A DNA stretch of 20,970 nt, taken from a virus. A program made the translations under genes and the position numbers. Under the pieces are notes generated by a model, which had not been told where the DNA came from, made no database searches, and saw only the letters and a program-made list of their open reading frames with translations. Each line of letters opens with the position of its first letter. The stretch's first letter is position 1. The stretch covers positions 1 through 20,970 of IMG/VR virus record IMGVR_UViG_3300006925_002531. The stretch is one strand, 5' to 3'. Positions 1 to 6,952 of the stretch are shown here, piece by piece.

Positions 1-1
1 A

Positions 2-46
2 GGGTCTGCTGGGGCATCAAAGAAGAAAGAATATCTCATTGAATAG
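2..46 (+). CDS. C-terminal tail of an upstream gene (partial, uncertain)
   Basis: The reading frame open from base 2 gives GSAGASKKKEYLIE and stops at TAG 44-46. It would be the end of a gene lying mostly outside the window. The frame starting at base 3 stays open a little longer, to TAG 75-77, and cannot be excluded, and too little remains to identify a product. I prefer the base-2 frame because its composition looks protein-like. Positions 47-107 hold no other feature I can name. Confidence 0.3.
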   Translation, partial: GSAGASKKKEYLIE

Positions 47-107
47 AGATAAACTGGCGAGCAGCGACACTCAGTAGATAAGTTATAACTATTTACTGGA
101 GAACAAC

Positions 108-248
108 ATGAAACATTTAATCCACATATTGGAAAAAAATGAAGACGTTGCCGAGACCTTAAAAACTGCTACATTGAGCATTATTATTACATTGTTAATT
201 TTAGGATTAGCACCAGCAATAATGATAGCTCAAGCATCCAGTTTTTAG
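108..248 (+). CDS. Small single-pass membrane protein, unknown function
   Basis: This 46-residue ORF starts at ATG 108 behind a clear GGAG ribosome binding site (99-102). Residues 1-19 are polar and charged (MKHLIHILEKNEDVAETLK). Residues 22-44 form one hydrophobic segment rich in Ile, Leu and Ala, long enough to span a membrane. There is no cysteine or known motif. It is followed within 20 bases by a strong hairpin, so it is probably the last gene of the preceding operon. Small one-helix membrane peptides are common among T4-like accessory genes and some alter the host envelope, but nothing here points to a specific role. Confidence 0.65.
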   Translation: MKHLIHILEKNEDVAETLKTATLSIIITLLILGLAPAIMIAQASSF

Positions 249-267
249 GTTTCATTGACAATCATGC

Positions 268-291
268 GGGGGTAAGAAATTACCCCCAACC
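268..291 (+). terminator. Rho-independent-type hairpin before gene 43
   Basis: A perfect 8-bp stem GGGGGTAA (268-275) and TTACCCCC (280-287) closes on a GAAA tetraloop of the GNRA class, followed by AACCTTTTG. The T-run is short and interrupted, so termination may be partial. It separates the small membrane gene from promoter P1 and would insulate gene 43 from upstream transcription. Confidence 0.75.
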
Positions 292-302
292 TTTTGAAAA
301 TA

Positions 303-320
303 ACGGTGTACATTCACCGT
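303..320 (+). repeat. Inverted repeat overlapping promoter P1
   Basis: ACGGTG (303-308) and CACCGT (315-320) are perfect reverse complements around the 6-base loop TACATT. The dyad covers the TGTACA element of P1. It could be a DNA operator for gene 43. In read-through RNA it would form a hairpin 22 bases ahead of the gene 43 start, loosely recalling the T4 gene 43 translational operator. No regulator is shown by the sequence. Confidence 0.4.
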
Positions 321-335
321 AAACTATGGTATAAT
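307..335 (+). promoter_or_regulatory. Promoter P1 (early-type) for gene 43
   Basis: TGTACA (307-312) and TATAAT (330-335) are separated by 17 bp, with TATGG directly before the -10 giving an extended -10 (TGG-TATAAT). The arrangement matches four other promoters here and resembles the T4 early promoter pattern (GTTTACA -35, TGnTATAAT). The expected transcript start is about 342, one base before the gene 43 ATG, so the message would be practically leaderless. Confidence 0.85.
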
Positions 336-342
336 ATACATT

Positions 343-2874
343 ATGTTACAATTCTACACTAACGTTTCTCGTTACGGCAATCAAATTCTACTCAGAGGAT
401 ATGACCACGGAAGACGTATCGAAAAACGAATCAAATACGAACCAATACTTTTTACATCAACTAATCTTCCAACAAAATGGAAAGCACTTGATAGCGCACC
501 TGTGGGTGTAGCAAATGCTGGTAAAAGATTTGAATCAATGAGAGCAGCCAATGAATACGTAAATGCAAACAAAGGCGTATCAGGCAAAAAGATTTATGGT
601 AATACAAAATACATTCCAGCATTTATAAACGATTACTATCCTGGTGATATTGAATTCAATCGAAATAAAATTAATGTATGTACAATTGATATTGAGGTTG
701 CATCTGATGATGGATTTCCAGAGCCAGAAAAAGCAGACCATAAGATTACAGCAATTTGTATGAAAAGCAATATTGGTGGAACTTATTACGTGTGGGGTTT
801 AGGTGATTATGATTCTGAAAAATCTCTTATGAAAGACCACATGGTAGTATATCGTAAGTTTGACCGTGAAGATGATTTGCTTATAAACTTCATTACACAT
901 TGGTCTTCTCAACAACACAGTCCTGATGTTGTAACTGGTTGGAACTCAAGATTCTTTGATATTCCATATCTAGTAAATCGTATCAATCGTATGCTTGGTG
1001 AAACCTATGTAAAAAGACTCAGTCCGTGGGGATTAGTTGATAGACAAGAAATTACTAAGATGGGTAGAACTCAAACAGCATACGAACTTAAAGGTATATC
1101 ACAACTTGATTACCTTGACCTATTTAAAAAGTTTGGTTACTCTTATGGTCCGCAAGAATCATATAAACTTGACCATATTGCACATGTCGTATTAGGAGAA
1201 AAGAAACTATCCTATGAAGAGTATTCGAACCTACATACACTATATAAACACAATCATCAAAAGTTTATTGATTATAATATTAAAGACGTAGAGTTGGTTG
1301 ACCGTATCGAAGACAAACTCGGTTTGATTACTTTATGTATGACAATGGCTTATAAAGGTGGTGTAAACTATAATGACACATTTGGTACTACAATGATATG
1401 GGACACAATCATATATCGTAGACTATATGCAAACAATATTGTAGTTCCTTTCGTAGAAGATAAAGTAAAAACGAACTATCCAGGTGGCTTTGTAAAAGAA
1501 CCACAGGTAGGAATACATGATAATGTCGTATCGTTTGACTTAAACTCTCTTTATCCTTCTATCATTATGCAATATAATATGTCACCTGAAACAATATCAG
1601 AAGGTGAGATTACACAATTCGATATCGAAAATGTTCTAACTAAATCCGTAAGACCTGATAATCGTGGCAAAGCTCTTGCCGCGAACGGGCAGTATTTTCG
1701 AACTGATAAGCCTGGCATTATTCCATTCATTATTGATGAGATGTATAAAGAACGTGTTGGCATAAAACAAGAAATGATTACTGCACAAAAAGAATTGCAA
1801 AAGGTAGATAAAAATGACAAACAAGAAATGTATCGTATTGAAAGAGATATCGCAATTGCCGAGAATAGACAAATGGCTATTAAGATTCTTCTTAACAGTT
1901 TGTATGGTGCTCTTGGTAATCGCTATTTTAGATTCTTCGACCAAAGAATCGCAGAAGCAATTACCCTTACAGGACAACTTACAATTCGATGGGCTGAATA
2001 TTCACTTAATGCCTATCTCAATCGAGTGCTTAAAACTTCAAAATGGAAAGACTTTGTTATTGCAATCGACACCGATTCGTTGTATGTATGCTTAGATGAT
2101 TTTGTACAAAAGTTTAAACCTGAAAATACAATCGACTTTCTAGATAAAGTTTGTAATGACGCATTAGAAGCAGAACTTGAAAAGTCTTATAGTCAACTAT
2201 ATGATATACTTGGTGGTGTAGATAATCGTATGGTAATGAAACGTGAAGCAATTGCTGACCGTGCTCTTTGGACTGCAAAGAAAAGATATATTATGAATGT
2301 TCATGATAACGAAGGTGTAAGATATGCTGAACCTAAATTAAAGATTATGGGTATTGAAGCAATCAAATCTTCTACACCTGAACCATGTCGAGATGCTCTC
2401 AAAAAAATGTTTAAAGTCATAATGAAAGAAGATGAAAAAACAGTACAAGAAGCAATCGAAAAGTTCAAAGGCTATTTTAAAACTCTTGACCCAGACCAAA
2501 TTGCTTTTCCAAGAGGTGTAACACAAGTTCGTAAATGGCAAGATAGAAATTCGCTTTATAAAAAAGGTACACCAATTCATGTTCGTGGTTCTATTCTATA
2601 TAATAAACTAATCGAAGACATGCAACTTAAAAAGAAATACGAACCAATTAACAATGGCGAAAAGATTAAGTTCTTATATCTTCGTCAACCAAATTCAATT
2701 CATGAAAATGTTATTGCTTTTCCAGATTATCTTCCAGAAGAGTTTGGCTTACGCAAATACATCGACCATGAGCTACAGTTTCAAAAAACATTCCTTGACC
2801 CAATCGAGCCAATCCTCGACGCAGTGGGTTGGACATCGAAAGAAGTCGCAAGCCTCGAGGATTTTTTTGGATAA
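343..2874 (+). CDS. 43: DNA polymerase gp43 (family B, T4 type)
   Basis: This is the replicative family B DNA polymerase with 3'-5' proofreading exonuclease, 843 residues against about 900 in T4 and RB69. The N-terminus MLQFYTNVSRYGN lines up with T4 MKEFYISIETVGN, which fixes the start. Exonuclease motifs are D116-I-E118, the N201/D206 region (GWNSRFFD) and YNIKD (D315). Polymerase motif A is DLNSLYPS (399-406), motif B runs from K514 through NSLYG (518-522), and motif C is DTDS (576-579). KKRY lies at 646-649. The C-terminal SLEDFFG matches the T4 tail SLDFLFG that binds the sliding clamp. All catalytic acids are present. The gene has its own promoter (P1), and the -10 box occupies the place of a ribosome binding site. 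No intein or split is seen. Confidence 0.98.
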   Translation: MLQFYTNVSRYGNQILLRGYDHGRRIEKRIKYEPILFTSTNLPTKWKALDSAPVGVANAGKRFESMRAANEYVNANKGVSGKKIYGNTKYIPAFINDYYPGDIEFNRNKINVCTIDIEVASDDGFPEPEKADHKITAICMKSNIGGTYYVWGLGDYDSEKSLMKDHMVVYRKFDREDDLLINFITHWSSQQHSPDVVTGWNSRFFDIPYLVNRINRMLGETYVKRLSPWGLVDRQEITKMGRTQTAYELKGISQLDYLDLFKKFGYSYGPQESYKLDHIAHVVLGEKKLSYEEYSNLHTLYKHNHQKFIDYNIKDVELVDRIEDKLGLITLCMTMAYKGGVNYNDTFGTTMIWDTIIYRRLYANNIVVPFVEDKVKTNYPGGFVKEPQVGIHDNVVSFDLNSLYPSIIMQYNMSPETISEGEITQFDIENVLTKSVRPDNRGKALAANGQYFRTDKPGIIPFIIDEMYKERVGIKQEMITAQKELQKVDKNDKQEMYRIERDIAIAENRQMAIKILLNSLYGALGNRYFRFFDQRIAEAITLTGQLTIRWAEYSLNAYLNRVLKTSKWKDFVIAIDTDSLYVCLDDFVQKFKPENTIDFLDKVCNDALEAELEKSYSQLYDILGGVDNRMVMKREAIADRALWTAKKRYIMNVHDNEGVRYAEPKLKIMGIEAIKSSTPEPCRDALKKMFKVIMKEDEKTVQEAIEKFKGYFKTLDPDQIAFPRGVTQVRKWQDRNSLYKKGTPIHVRGSILYNKLIEDMQLKKKYEPINNGEKIKFLYLRQPNSIHENVIAFPDYLPEEFGLRKYIDHELQFQKTFLDPIEPILDAVGWTSKEVASLEDFFG

Positions 2875-2879
2875 AACAG

Positions 2880-2908
2880 TGTACATTTACTTAAAAATGT
2901 GGTATAAT
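2880..2908 (+). promoter_or_regulatory. Promoter P2 (early-type)
   Basis: TGTACA (2880-2885) and TATAAT (2903-2908) with a 17-bp spacer ending TGTGG. It begins six bases after the gene 43 stop codon. The predicted start near 2915 leaves a short leader with GGAG (2921-2924) before the ATG at 2931. It serves the six-gene run to 5902. Confidence 0.87.
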
Positions 2909-2930
2909 ATATACAACTATGGAGAAAAAT

Positions 2931-3206
2931 ATGAAATTAGTTAGATTGTCCTCAGGAGAGGAAGTAATCGGTAAAGTAAGAGAAAGCGAAAATTCAATTG
3001 TTATTAAAGATGGCTATTCACTTATTCCTGCCGGAGAAGGTAAGATAGGCTTTATGCCGTTTATGGCTTATACAAAAGCAAAGGAAGGTATCTTAATTGA
3101 TAGAAAGTTTGTTGTCTTTATTGTAGAACCAGTTGATGAATTAGTCGACCAGGTAAGACAAATGGATAGTGGAATCGTAACAGCAAAATCAGGAATTATT
3201 ACATGA
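2931..3206 (+). CDS. Sm/Lsm-like small beta-barrel protein
   Basis: The product is 91 residues. It opens with MKLVRLSSGEEVIGKV, followed by alternating beta-strand-like stretches (SIVIKDGYSLIP, GFMPFMAYTK, KFVVFIVEP) and a C-terminal tail. The short five-strand layout, with a GEEVIGKV turn like the Sm1 region and a late FVVFIVEP strand, resembles Sm/Lsm barrels, which often bind RNA as rings. This is inferred from the pattern, not from a diagnostic residue. An in-frame ATG at 2919 exists, but GGAG (2921-2924) lies inside that extension at ideal distance from ATG 2931, so the shorter form is preferred. The stop overlaps the next start (ATGA). It is the first gene after P2. Similar small genes sit near replication genes in other marine T4-like phages. 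Confidence 0.72.
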   Translation: MKLVRLSSGEEVIGKVRESENSIVIKDGYSLIPAGEGKIGFMPFMAYTKAKEGILIDRKFVVFIVEPVDELVDQVRQMDSGIVTAKSGIIT

Positions 3207-3613
3207 GCAAAGACTGGGTAAAAGATATATCCGATATGCAATACAAATATGGCGTAAAGTCATGGATGCATAACAATAAAGAAGATGCTGAAAAACTACG
3301 TAAGTATCTTGAATTTAGAGTTAAGTTTATAAGAGAAGAACTAATGGAAACAGAAGCAGCTCTTACACATAATGACCCAGAAGAAATTGTCGATGGTCTT
3401 ATTGATATATGTGTTGTTGCTATTGGTACTCTTGATGCATTTGGTATTGACTCATACAAGGCGTGGGATGAAGTACTTAAAGCAAACCTATCAAAAGAAG
3501 TAGGTGTAAAAGAATCAAGACCAAATCCACTAGGATTGCCGGACTTAATAAAACCAGAAGGTTGGGAGGCTCCTTCACACGAAGGAAATCATGGTAAGTT
3601 TAACGATATTTGA
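3203..3613 (+). CDS. MazG / PRA-PH-like nucleotide pyrophosphohydrolase
   Basis: This 136-residue protein belongs to the all-alpha NTP pyrophosphohydrolases, which convert NTPs or dNTPs to the monophosphate plus pyrophosphate using Mg2+. The metal-binding pattern is visible as E45-E46-xx-E49 and E60-E61-xx-D64-xxx-D68, on two helices. The tail, with NPLGLPDLIKPEGW followed by EAPSHEGNHG, is typical of the phage phosphoribosyl-ATP-pyrophosphohydrolase-like branch. It is translationally coupled to the gene before it by an ATGA overlap. Substrate cannot be read from the sequence. In a phage that makes hydroxymethyl-dCMP, a dCTP-hydrolysing role like that of T4 gp56 is one option; general dNTP cleaning or an alarmone role as proposed for MazG is another. 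Confidence 0.8.
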   Translation: MSKDWVKDISDMQYKYGVKSWMHNNKEDAEKLRKYLEFRVKFIREELMETEAALTHNDPEEIVDGLIDICVVAIGTLDAFGIDSYKAWDEVLKANLSKEVGVKESRPNPLGLPDLIKPEGWEAPSHEGNHGKFNDI

Positions 3614-4508
3614 TAGCATATACGATAACAAAACAGATAAGCGTATGAATTATACAAGCTTCGACGAGTTCGAGGCTATTCTATATAAGCTATCTGAATC
3701 AACCAAATATCCAACAAAAAAAGATGCTCCACTCATAAGTCCTGCAGTATATATCCCCGATACAACAAGGGCTAATGACAACGTCACAGCATGGGGCAGC
3801 TTCGGGATTCTTGATATAGATGACTTTGACGGTAAGATGCATGACATCGAAGAGAAATACTCTCAATATCGATATGTCTGTTATTCAACTGCATCATCAA
3901 CAGTTGAGAATCCCAAATTTAGATTAGTGTTTCCACTAACACAAGCTGTAATGAAAGATGATATCAAACATTTTTGGTATGCATTAAATAAAGAGATTGG
4001 CGATATTGCTGATGCTCAAACAAAAGATTTAAGTCGTATGTATTATGTACCAGCTAAATATAAGAATAGTTTTAATTTTATATTCTCACATGCTGGTGAA
4101 ATAATGAATCCTGAAACACTCATGAATAAACATCCTTATGTCAAACCTAATCAAACAATGTTCGATAGATTTCCACCTGCAATACAAAAAGCTTTGCTTG
4201 AAAGAAAAAGAAATGAATTGAACAATACTAATTTTACATGGACATCTTATCGCGATTGTCCTTTTGTAAATAAAAAACAAATAGACGAATACAAAGGAAT
4301 CACCGGCACAGGTTGGTATTCTAAAATGTATCAAATCATGTTAACAACAGCTGGCAATGCAATGTCAAGAGGTTATCCAATTACATCAAAAGAAATCGAA
4401 TATATCTGTAGAGATTTAGATATTGATACAGGTGGTTGGTATGGTAAAAGAGATTTAGAAAAGGAGGCAGCACGAGCTATTGAGTTTGTGTTTAAAAATA
4501 ATATATGA
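3591..4508 (+). CDS. Primase-like protein (AEP-type catalytic domain with PriCT-like C-terminus)
   Basis: The 305-residue protein shows features of the archaeo-eukaryotic primase (PrimPol) superfamily as used by mobile replicons. Residues 71-79 (FGILDIDDF) carry the paired acids D75 and D77. YSTASST (98-104) followed by PKFRLVFPL (108-116) matches the central block, and KDLSRMYYVPA (145-155) the third motif. The usual motif-II histidine is not obvious. The C-terminal part from about residue 215 has the GWYSKMYQIMLTTAG and EKEAARAIEF helices expected of a PriCT-like domain. The start at 3591 follows GAAGGA with a 4-base gap, and the gene overlaps the previous one by 23 bases. It probably primes or assists DNA replication. 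No T4 gp61-type primase is in the window. A catalytically inactive relative is possible. Confidence 0.6.
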   Translation: MVSLTIFDSIYDNKTDKRMNYTSFDEFEAILYKLSESTKYPTKKDAPLISPAVYIPDTTRANDNVTAWGSFGILDIDDFDGKMHDIEEKYSQYRYVCYSTASSTVENPKFRLVFPLTQAVMKDDIKHFWYALNKEIGDIADAQTKDLSRMYYVPAKYKNSFNFIFSHAGEIMNPETLMNKHPYVKPNQTMFDRFPPAIQKALLERKRNELNNTNFTWTSYRDCPFVNKKQIDEYKGITGTGWYSKMYQIMLTTAGNAMSRGYPITSKEIEYICRDLDIDTGGWYGKRDLEKEAARAIEFVFKNNI

Positions 4509-5026
4509 ATAAAGAAACACACCCATTTAAAGCGTTTTTATATGGAATGGGATTTGGCGCATTATTAATGTTTATATTACTGTTGCCAGGTCAAGTAAAA
4601 GCGAGTGATGCAAACAATGATATTTATTGTATGGCACAAAACATTTATTTTGAAGCTGGTAATCAACCATTAGCAGGAAAGATTGCAGTAGCTCAAGTAG
4701 TTCTTAATCGATTAAAACATCCTAATTACCCAGCGACAATGTGTGATGTCATATATCAAGCAAAGTGGAAAAAAAATTGGAAAGGTAATATGGTACCAAT
4801 AAGAAATCAATGTCAGTTTAGCTGGTTTTGTGATGGTAAATCAGATGACCCTGTGGATAGTCCTACATGGCTTTTATCATTACATGTTGCAAGAGATGTA
4901 GTACAAAGTAGGTATGATGATATAACAGAAGGTTCTACTCATTACCACAACGATTCAATTCATCCATATTGGGCTGATTCACTTAATGAAACGGTTATTA
5001 TTAATAACCATATATTTTATAAATAG
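4505..5026 (+). CDS. SleB-type cell wall hydrolase with N-terminal membrane anchor
   Basis: The 173-residue protein carries the Hydrolase_2 (SleB) domain, a peptidoglycan-cleaving fold. Key blocks are CMAQNIYFEAGNQPLAGK (42-59) with the probable catalytic E50, AVAQVVLNRLKHPNYP, CQFSWFCDGK, and the late THYHND motif. Residues 12-30 are a hydrophobic segment (FLYGMGFGALLMF then ILLLPG) that should act as a signal peptide or signal anchor, so the enzyme probably works in the periplasm. It is coupled to the primase-like gene by an ATGA overlap. Lying in an early operon rather than beside structural genes, it may be a lysis enzyme exported by the host Sec system or an envelope-remodelling enzyme. 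Confidence 0.88.
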   Translation: MNKETHPFKAFLYGMGFGALLMFILLLPGQVKASDANNDIYCMAQNIYFEAGNQPLAGKIAVAQVVLNRLKHPNYPATMCDVIYQAKWKKNWKGNMVPIRNQCQFSWFCDGKSDDPVDSPTWLLSLHVARDVVQSRYDDITEGSTHYHNDSIHPYWADSLNETVIINNHIFYK

Positions 5027-5036
5027 GAGATAGAAC

Positions 5037-5300
5037 ATGAAAATGTTAGGAAATAACGTACTAATAACTGAAGTACAAGAAGAAAATCAATCATCAGGAG
5101 GTATTATACTTACTGATTCAATTGATAATGCAAGTAAACCAGGCTTAGTTTTAGCTGTATCATATAGAGCTTTAGGTCCAATAATGACAGGATATAGAGT
5201 ATATTTAGATTGGTCAAAAGCTATGCCAGTAAATGTTGATGGAAATGCAGCAGTTATAATAGATGCTGAACATATCAAAGCGGTTATAAGCGAAGAATAA
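5037..5300 (+). CDS. groES: GroES-like co-chaperonin
   Basis: This 87-residue protein follows the Cpn10 fold from end to end: NNVLITEVQEE, then a mobile loop NQSSGGIILTDSIDNASKPG with the hydrophobic GIIL tripeptide that contacts GroEL, then GLVLAVS, and a final strand VIIDAEHIKAVI equal to the GroES LIMSESDILAIV end. E. coli GroES is 97 residues. T4 gp31, the functional counterpart, caps GroEL so that it can fold the major capsid protein. Here the sequence is nearer to cellular GroES than to gp31. The start follows AGGAG with suitable spacing. The preceding bases read TATAAATA, but these are the last codons of the hydrolase gene. The host GroEL would be its partner. Confidence 0.9.
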   Translation: MKMLGNNVLITEVQEENQSSGGIILTDSIDNASKPGLVLAVSYRALGPIMTGYRVYLDWSKAMPVNVDGNAAVIIDAEHIKAVISEE

Positions 5301-5902
5301 TGATAGAAGAACAATATAAAGAATGGTTAAGTGAAGTTTCTTTTGCAAAAAATGAATTTATAAAAGAAAGAACTGATTGGCAAGCAAAAGGTATTATTGC
5401 TAATAAGAAAAAAATGAATGATAAAAGACCTGATGAGGTTATATATCGTAATACATGGGATTCAGTTGCATGCGAAATAGGTATTTCAAATATGATTGAA
5501 TCTTCTTATTTGAATGAACAGGAGTTTGATTTTAGAGACCCATCTACGTATGCTTGGGATATATATGAAAAGTTATTAGAACATCATATAGAAATTAAGT
5601 GGATGAGCTTAGAATCTAAATGGTGGTCTTTTACGACTGGAATGTATATGAAAATCAAAAAGAATATTACAAGAGGTTATCCGGATTCAATTGTGGTAGC
5701 TACACATATACCTGATATAAAAGCAGATGGAAGTAAAGTTTATCCTAGATTAGTTATAAATCCACACACCTTTGAAAAATATATTAGACAGTCTAAATTT
5801 AACAACTACAAACCTTATTATTATGACCACATGACAGCATCAAGAGATGAAGAATGCCATATATTTCATAGTGAAATAAATGAAAAAAACAGTGTACAAT
5901 AG
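5300..5902 (+). CDS. Unknown protein, possible PD-(D/E)XK nuclease fold
   Basis: I do not recognise this 200-residue protein with certainty. It has a charged, helical N-terminus (1-45), then ACEIGISNMI (57-66), YAWDIYEKLLEHHIEIKWM (84-102) and YPDSIVVATHIPD (127-139). E59, D87 and E98-I-K100 are in the order and rough spacing of restriction-endonuclease-like sites, and HHIEIK looks like the core beta strand carrying ExK. Many phage recombination and resolvase-like nucleases share this fold, but the match is only suggestive. It begins at a TAATG junction with the GroES-like gene. The last residues NEKNSVQ are encoded by DNA that is also the upstream part of promoter P3, so the gene end and the promoter overlap. 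Confidence 0.6.
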   Translation: MIEEQYKEWLSEVSFAKNEFIKERTDWQAKGIIANKKKMNDKRPDEVIYRNTWDSVACEIGISNMIESSYLNEQEFDFRDPSTYAWDIYEKLLEHHIEIKWMSLESKWWSFTTGMYMKIKKNITRGYPDSIVVATHIPDIKADGSKVYPRLVINPHTFEKYIRQSKFNNYKPYYYDHMTASRDEECHIFHSEINEKNSVQ

Positions 5903-5921
5903 TTTAAAACTGTGGTATAAT
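5893..5921 (+). promoter_or_regulatory. Promoter P3 (early-type)
   Basis: TGTACA (5893-5898) and TATAAT (5916-5921) with a 17-bp spacer ending TGTGG. The -35-like box lies inside the last codons of the preceding gene, whose TAG is 5900-5902. AGTTT-A-AAACT (5901-5911) is a dyad within the spacer. The predicted start near 5928 gives a leader with GGAGAT before ATG 5950. This promoter appears to serve the whole nine-gene run to 12216. Confidence 0.87.
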
Positions 5922-5949
5922 ATAACTATTAATAAATTATGGAGATACT

Positions 5950-6285
5950 ATGAAAGAAAGCTTAAGAGTACTGCAAGAATGTGCAGAATTACAAACTAAA
6001 AAATCAAACGATTATCAAAATCAAGAATCTAATGTAACTCAAGCAATGCATTATCGTAGAGGTGTCGATAGTATACATGACATCATCAACGGTAAAATGT
6101 TACGTGCCCAATCATTACTCGAAGCTGGTACACATGGTGAACCTAACTTTGAATCTCTTGAAGATACCTATAAAGATATGATTAACTATGCATCGTTTGC
6201 AGTATCATATATGCGTGGTCAAATGGAAGGCCAAGATTCAACAAGAGATATGTTCAACAGGAAGGTAAATAATGCAGACGACTAA
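5950..6285 (+). CDS. DUF1599-type protein (nucleotide-modification-associated)
   Basis: The 111-residue, mainly helical protein has the features I associate with DUF1599, a family described as nucleotide modification associated: ELQTKKSNDYQ (13-23), a central NGKMLRAQSLLEAG block (47-60), and PNFESLEDTYKDMINYASF (65-83) with the acidic ED..KD..NY pattern. The conserved acids resemble those of all-alpha nucleotide hydrolases, so binding of a nucleotide and metal is plausible, though the activity is not established. It is the first gene of the P3 operon, with GGAGAT before its start, and overlaps the dCMP hydroxymethylase gene by 14 bases. That placement supports a role in handling a modified deoxynucleotide or the pool feeding it. 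Confidence 0.65.
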   Translation: MKESLRVLQECAELQTKKSNDYQNQESNVTQAMHYRRGVDSIHDIINGKMLRAQSLLEAGTHGEPNFESLEDTYKDMINYASFAVSYMRGQMEGQDSTRDMFNRKVNNADD

Positions 6286-6952
6286 AGATATCGCAGAGAT
6301 ATTTATTAATGCTCTTGAAAGCAAACAGTTTACTAAAGATAAAACTGGCTGTAGAACAATCGAAATATTAGGTGCGTCTTTTCTTGCTGATAAGCCGTCA
6401 ATATTTGGCGATGTAAATCAAACATATGTTGATGCAGAAATAAAATGGTATGAATCTCGTTCCACTAATGTTAACAAACTTGCAGAATGTTATGGTACTA
6501 AAAAAGCTCCAGTTGCTTGGTTATATTCAGCTAATGATTATGGCGAAATTAATTCTAATTATGGTAAGCTTATTTTCGGTAAGAAATACTTTAAACAATA
6601 TAAAAGAGTTCTTGAAGAATTATCTGAAGTAAACCCTGATTCACGTAGAGCTTCTATGATTTATCAAAGACCAAGTATTTGGCATGAGTTTAACGAAGAC
6701 GGTAAAAATGATTTTATCTGTACAAATGCAGTAACATATTATATTCGTGATAATAAACTACATTGTGTAGTTCAAATGCGTAGTAATGATGTTGTGTTTG
6801 GTTATAAGAATGATTTTGCTTGGCAGCATTATGTTCTTAACAAACTAAGAAATGACTTGTACTATGTTGGATATAAACTCGATGAAGGTGATATCTATTG
6901 GCAAGTACAAAACTTACATGTATATGAGAGGCATTTTGACCTTGTTAAATAA
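6272..6952 (+). CDS. 42: dCMP hydroxymethylase (T4 gp42 family)
   Basis: The 226-residue protein is a thymidylate-synthase-fold enzyme that by homology transfers a hydroxymethyl group from methylene-tetrahydrofolate to dCMP. It is close to T4 gp42 throughout: DKTGCRTIEILGASFLAD against T4 DKTGVKTIEIIGASFVAD, GEINSNYG (91-98), PDSRRASMIYQRPS, and MRSNDVVFGYKND (169-181). Catalytic C150 (FICTNA) is present. D181 occupies the position where thymidylate synthases have Asn, and an Asp there selects cytosine over uracil. The C-terminus is NLHVYERHFDLV. T4 gp42 is 246 residues, so this version is slightly shorter at the end. It starts behind AGGAAGG and overlaps the next gene. The product would be phosphorylated and polymerised as hydroxymethylcytosine. 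Confidence 0.93.
   Translation: MQTTKDIAEIFINALESKQFTKDKTGCRTIEILGASFLADKPSIFGDVNQTYVDAEIKWYESRSTNVNKLAECYGTKKAPVAWLYSANDYGEINSNYGKLIFGKKYFKQYKRVLEELSEVNPDSRRASMIYQRPSIWHEFNEDGKNDFICTNAVTYYIRDNKLHCVVQMRSNDVVFGYKNDFAWQHYVLNKLRNDLYYVGYKLDEGDIYWQVQNLHVYERHFDLVK

Noticed and set aside
1-107. tRNA or other structured RNA in the opening segment
   Set aside because: No cloverleaf or stable stem could be drawn, and a ribosome binding site for the 108-248 gene accounts for its end.
192-200. ADP-ribosyltransferase assignment for the 464-residue late protein (residues 192-200, GMTIHRGSS)
   Set aside because: Only a weak match to the first motif; I could not find the STS or ExE motifs at plausible distances. 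Coordinates here are residues of the 16689-18083 product.
1814-2095. Open frame inside gene 43 in another + frame
   Set aside because: Fully within conserved polymerase motifs B-C, no ribosome binding site, no recognisable product; a shadow frame.
2919-2930. Upstream in-frame start for the Sm-like gene
   Set aside because: The extension contains the GGAG site itself, which is ideally placed for ATG 2931.
5018-5025. TATAAATA octamer before the GroES-like gene as a late promoter
   Set aside because: It consists of the last codons and stop of the cell-wall hydrolase gene, and the expected transcript start (about 5031) would cut off the AGGAG ribosome binding site, so chance is more likely.
6852-6923. 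Long N-terminal extension of dCMP deaminase
   Set aside because: The added residues correspond to the gp42 C-terminal region read in another frame and have no counterpart in known deaminases.
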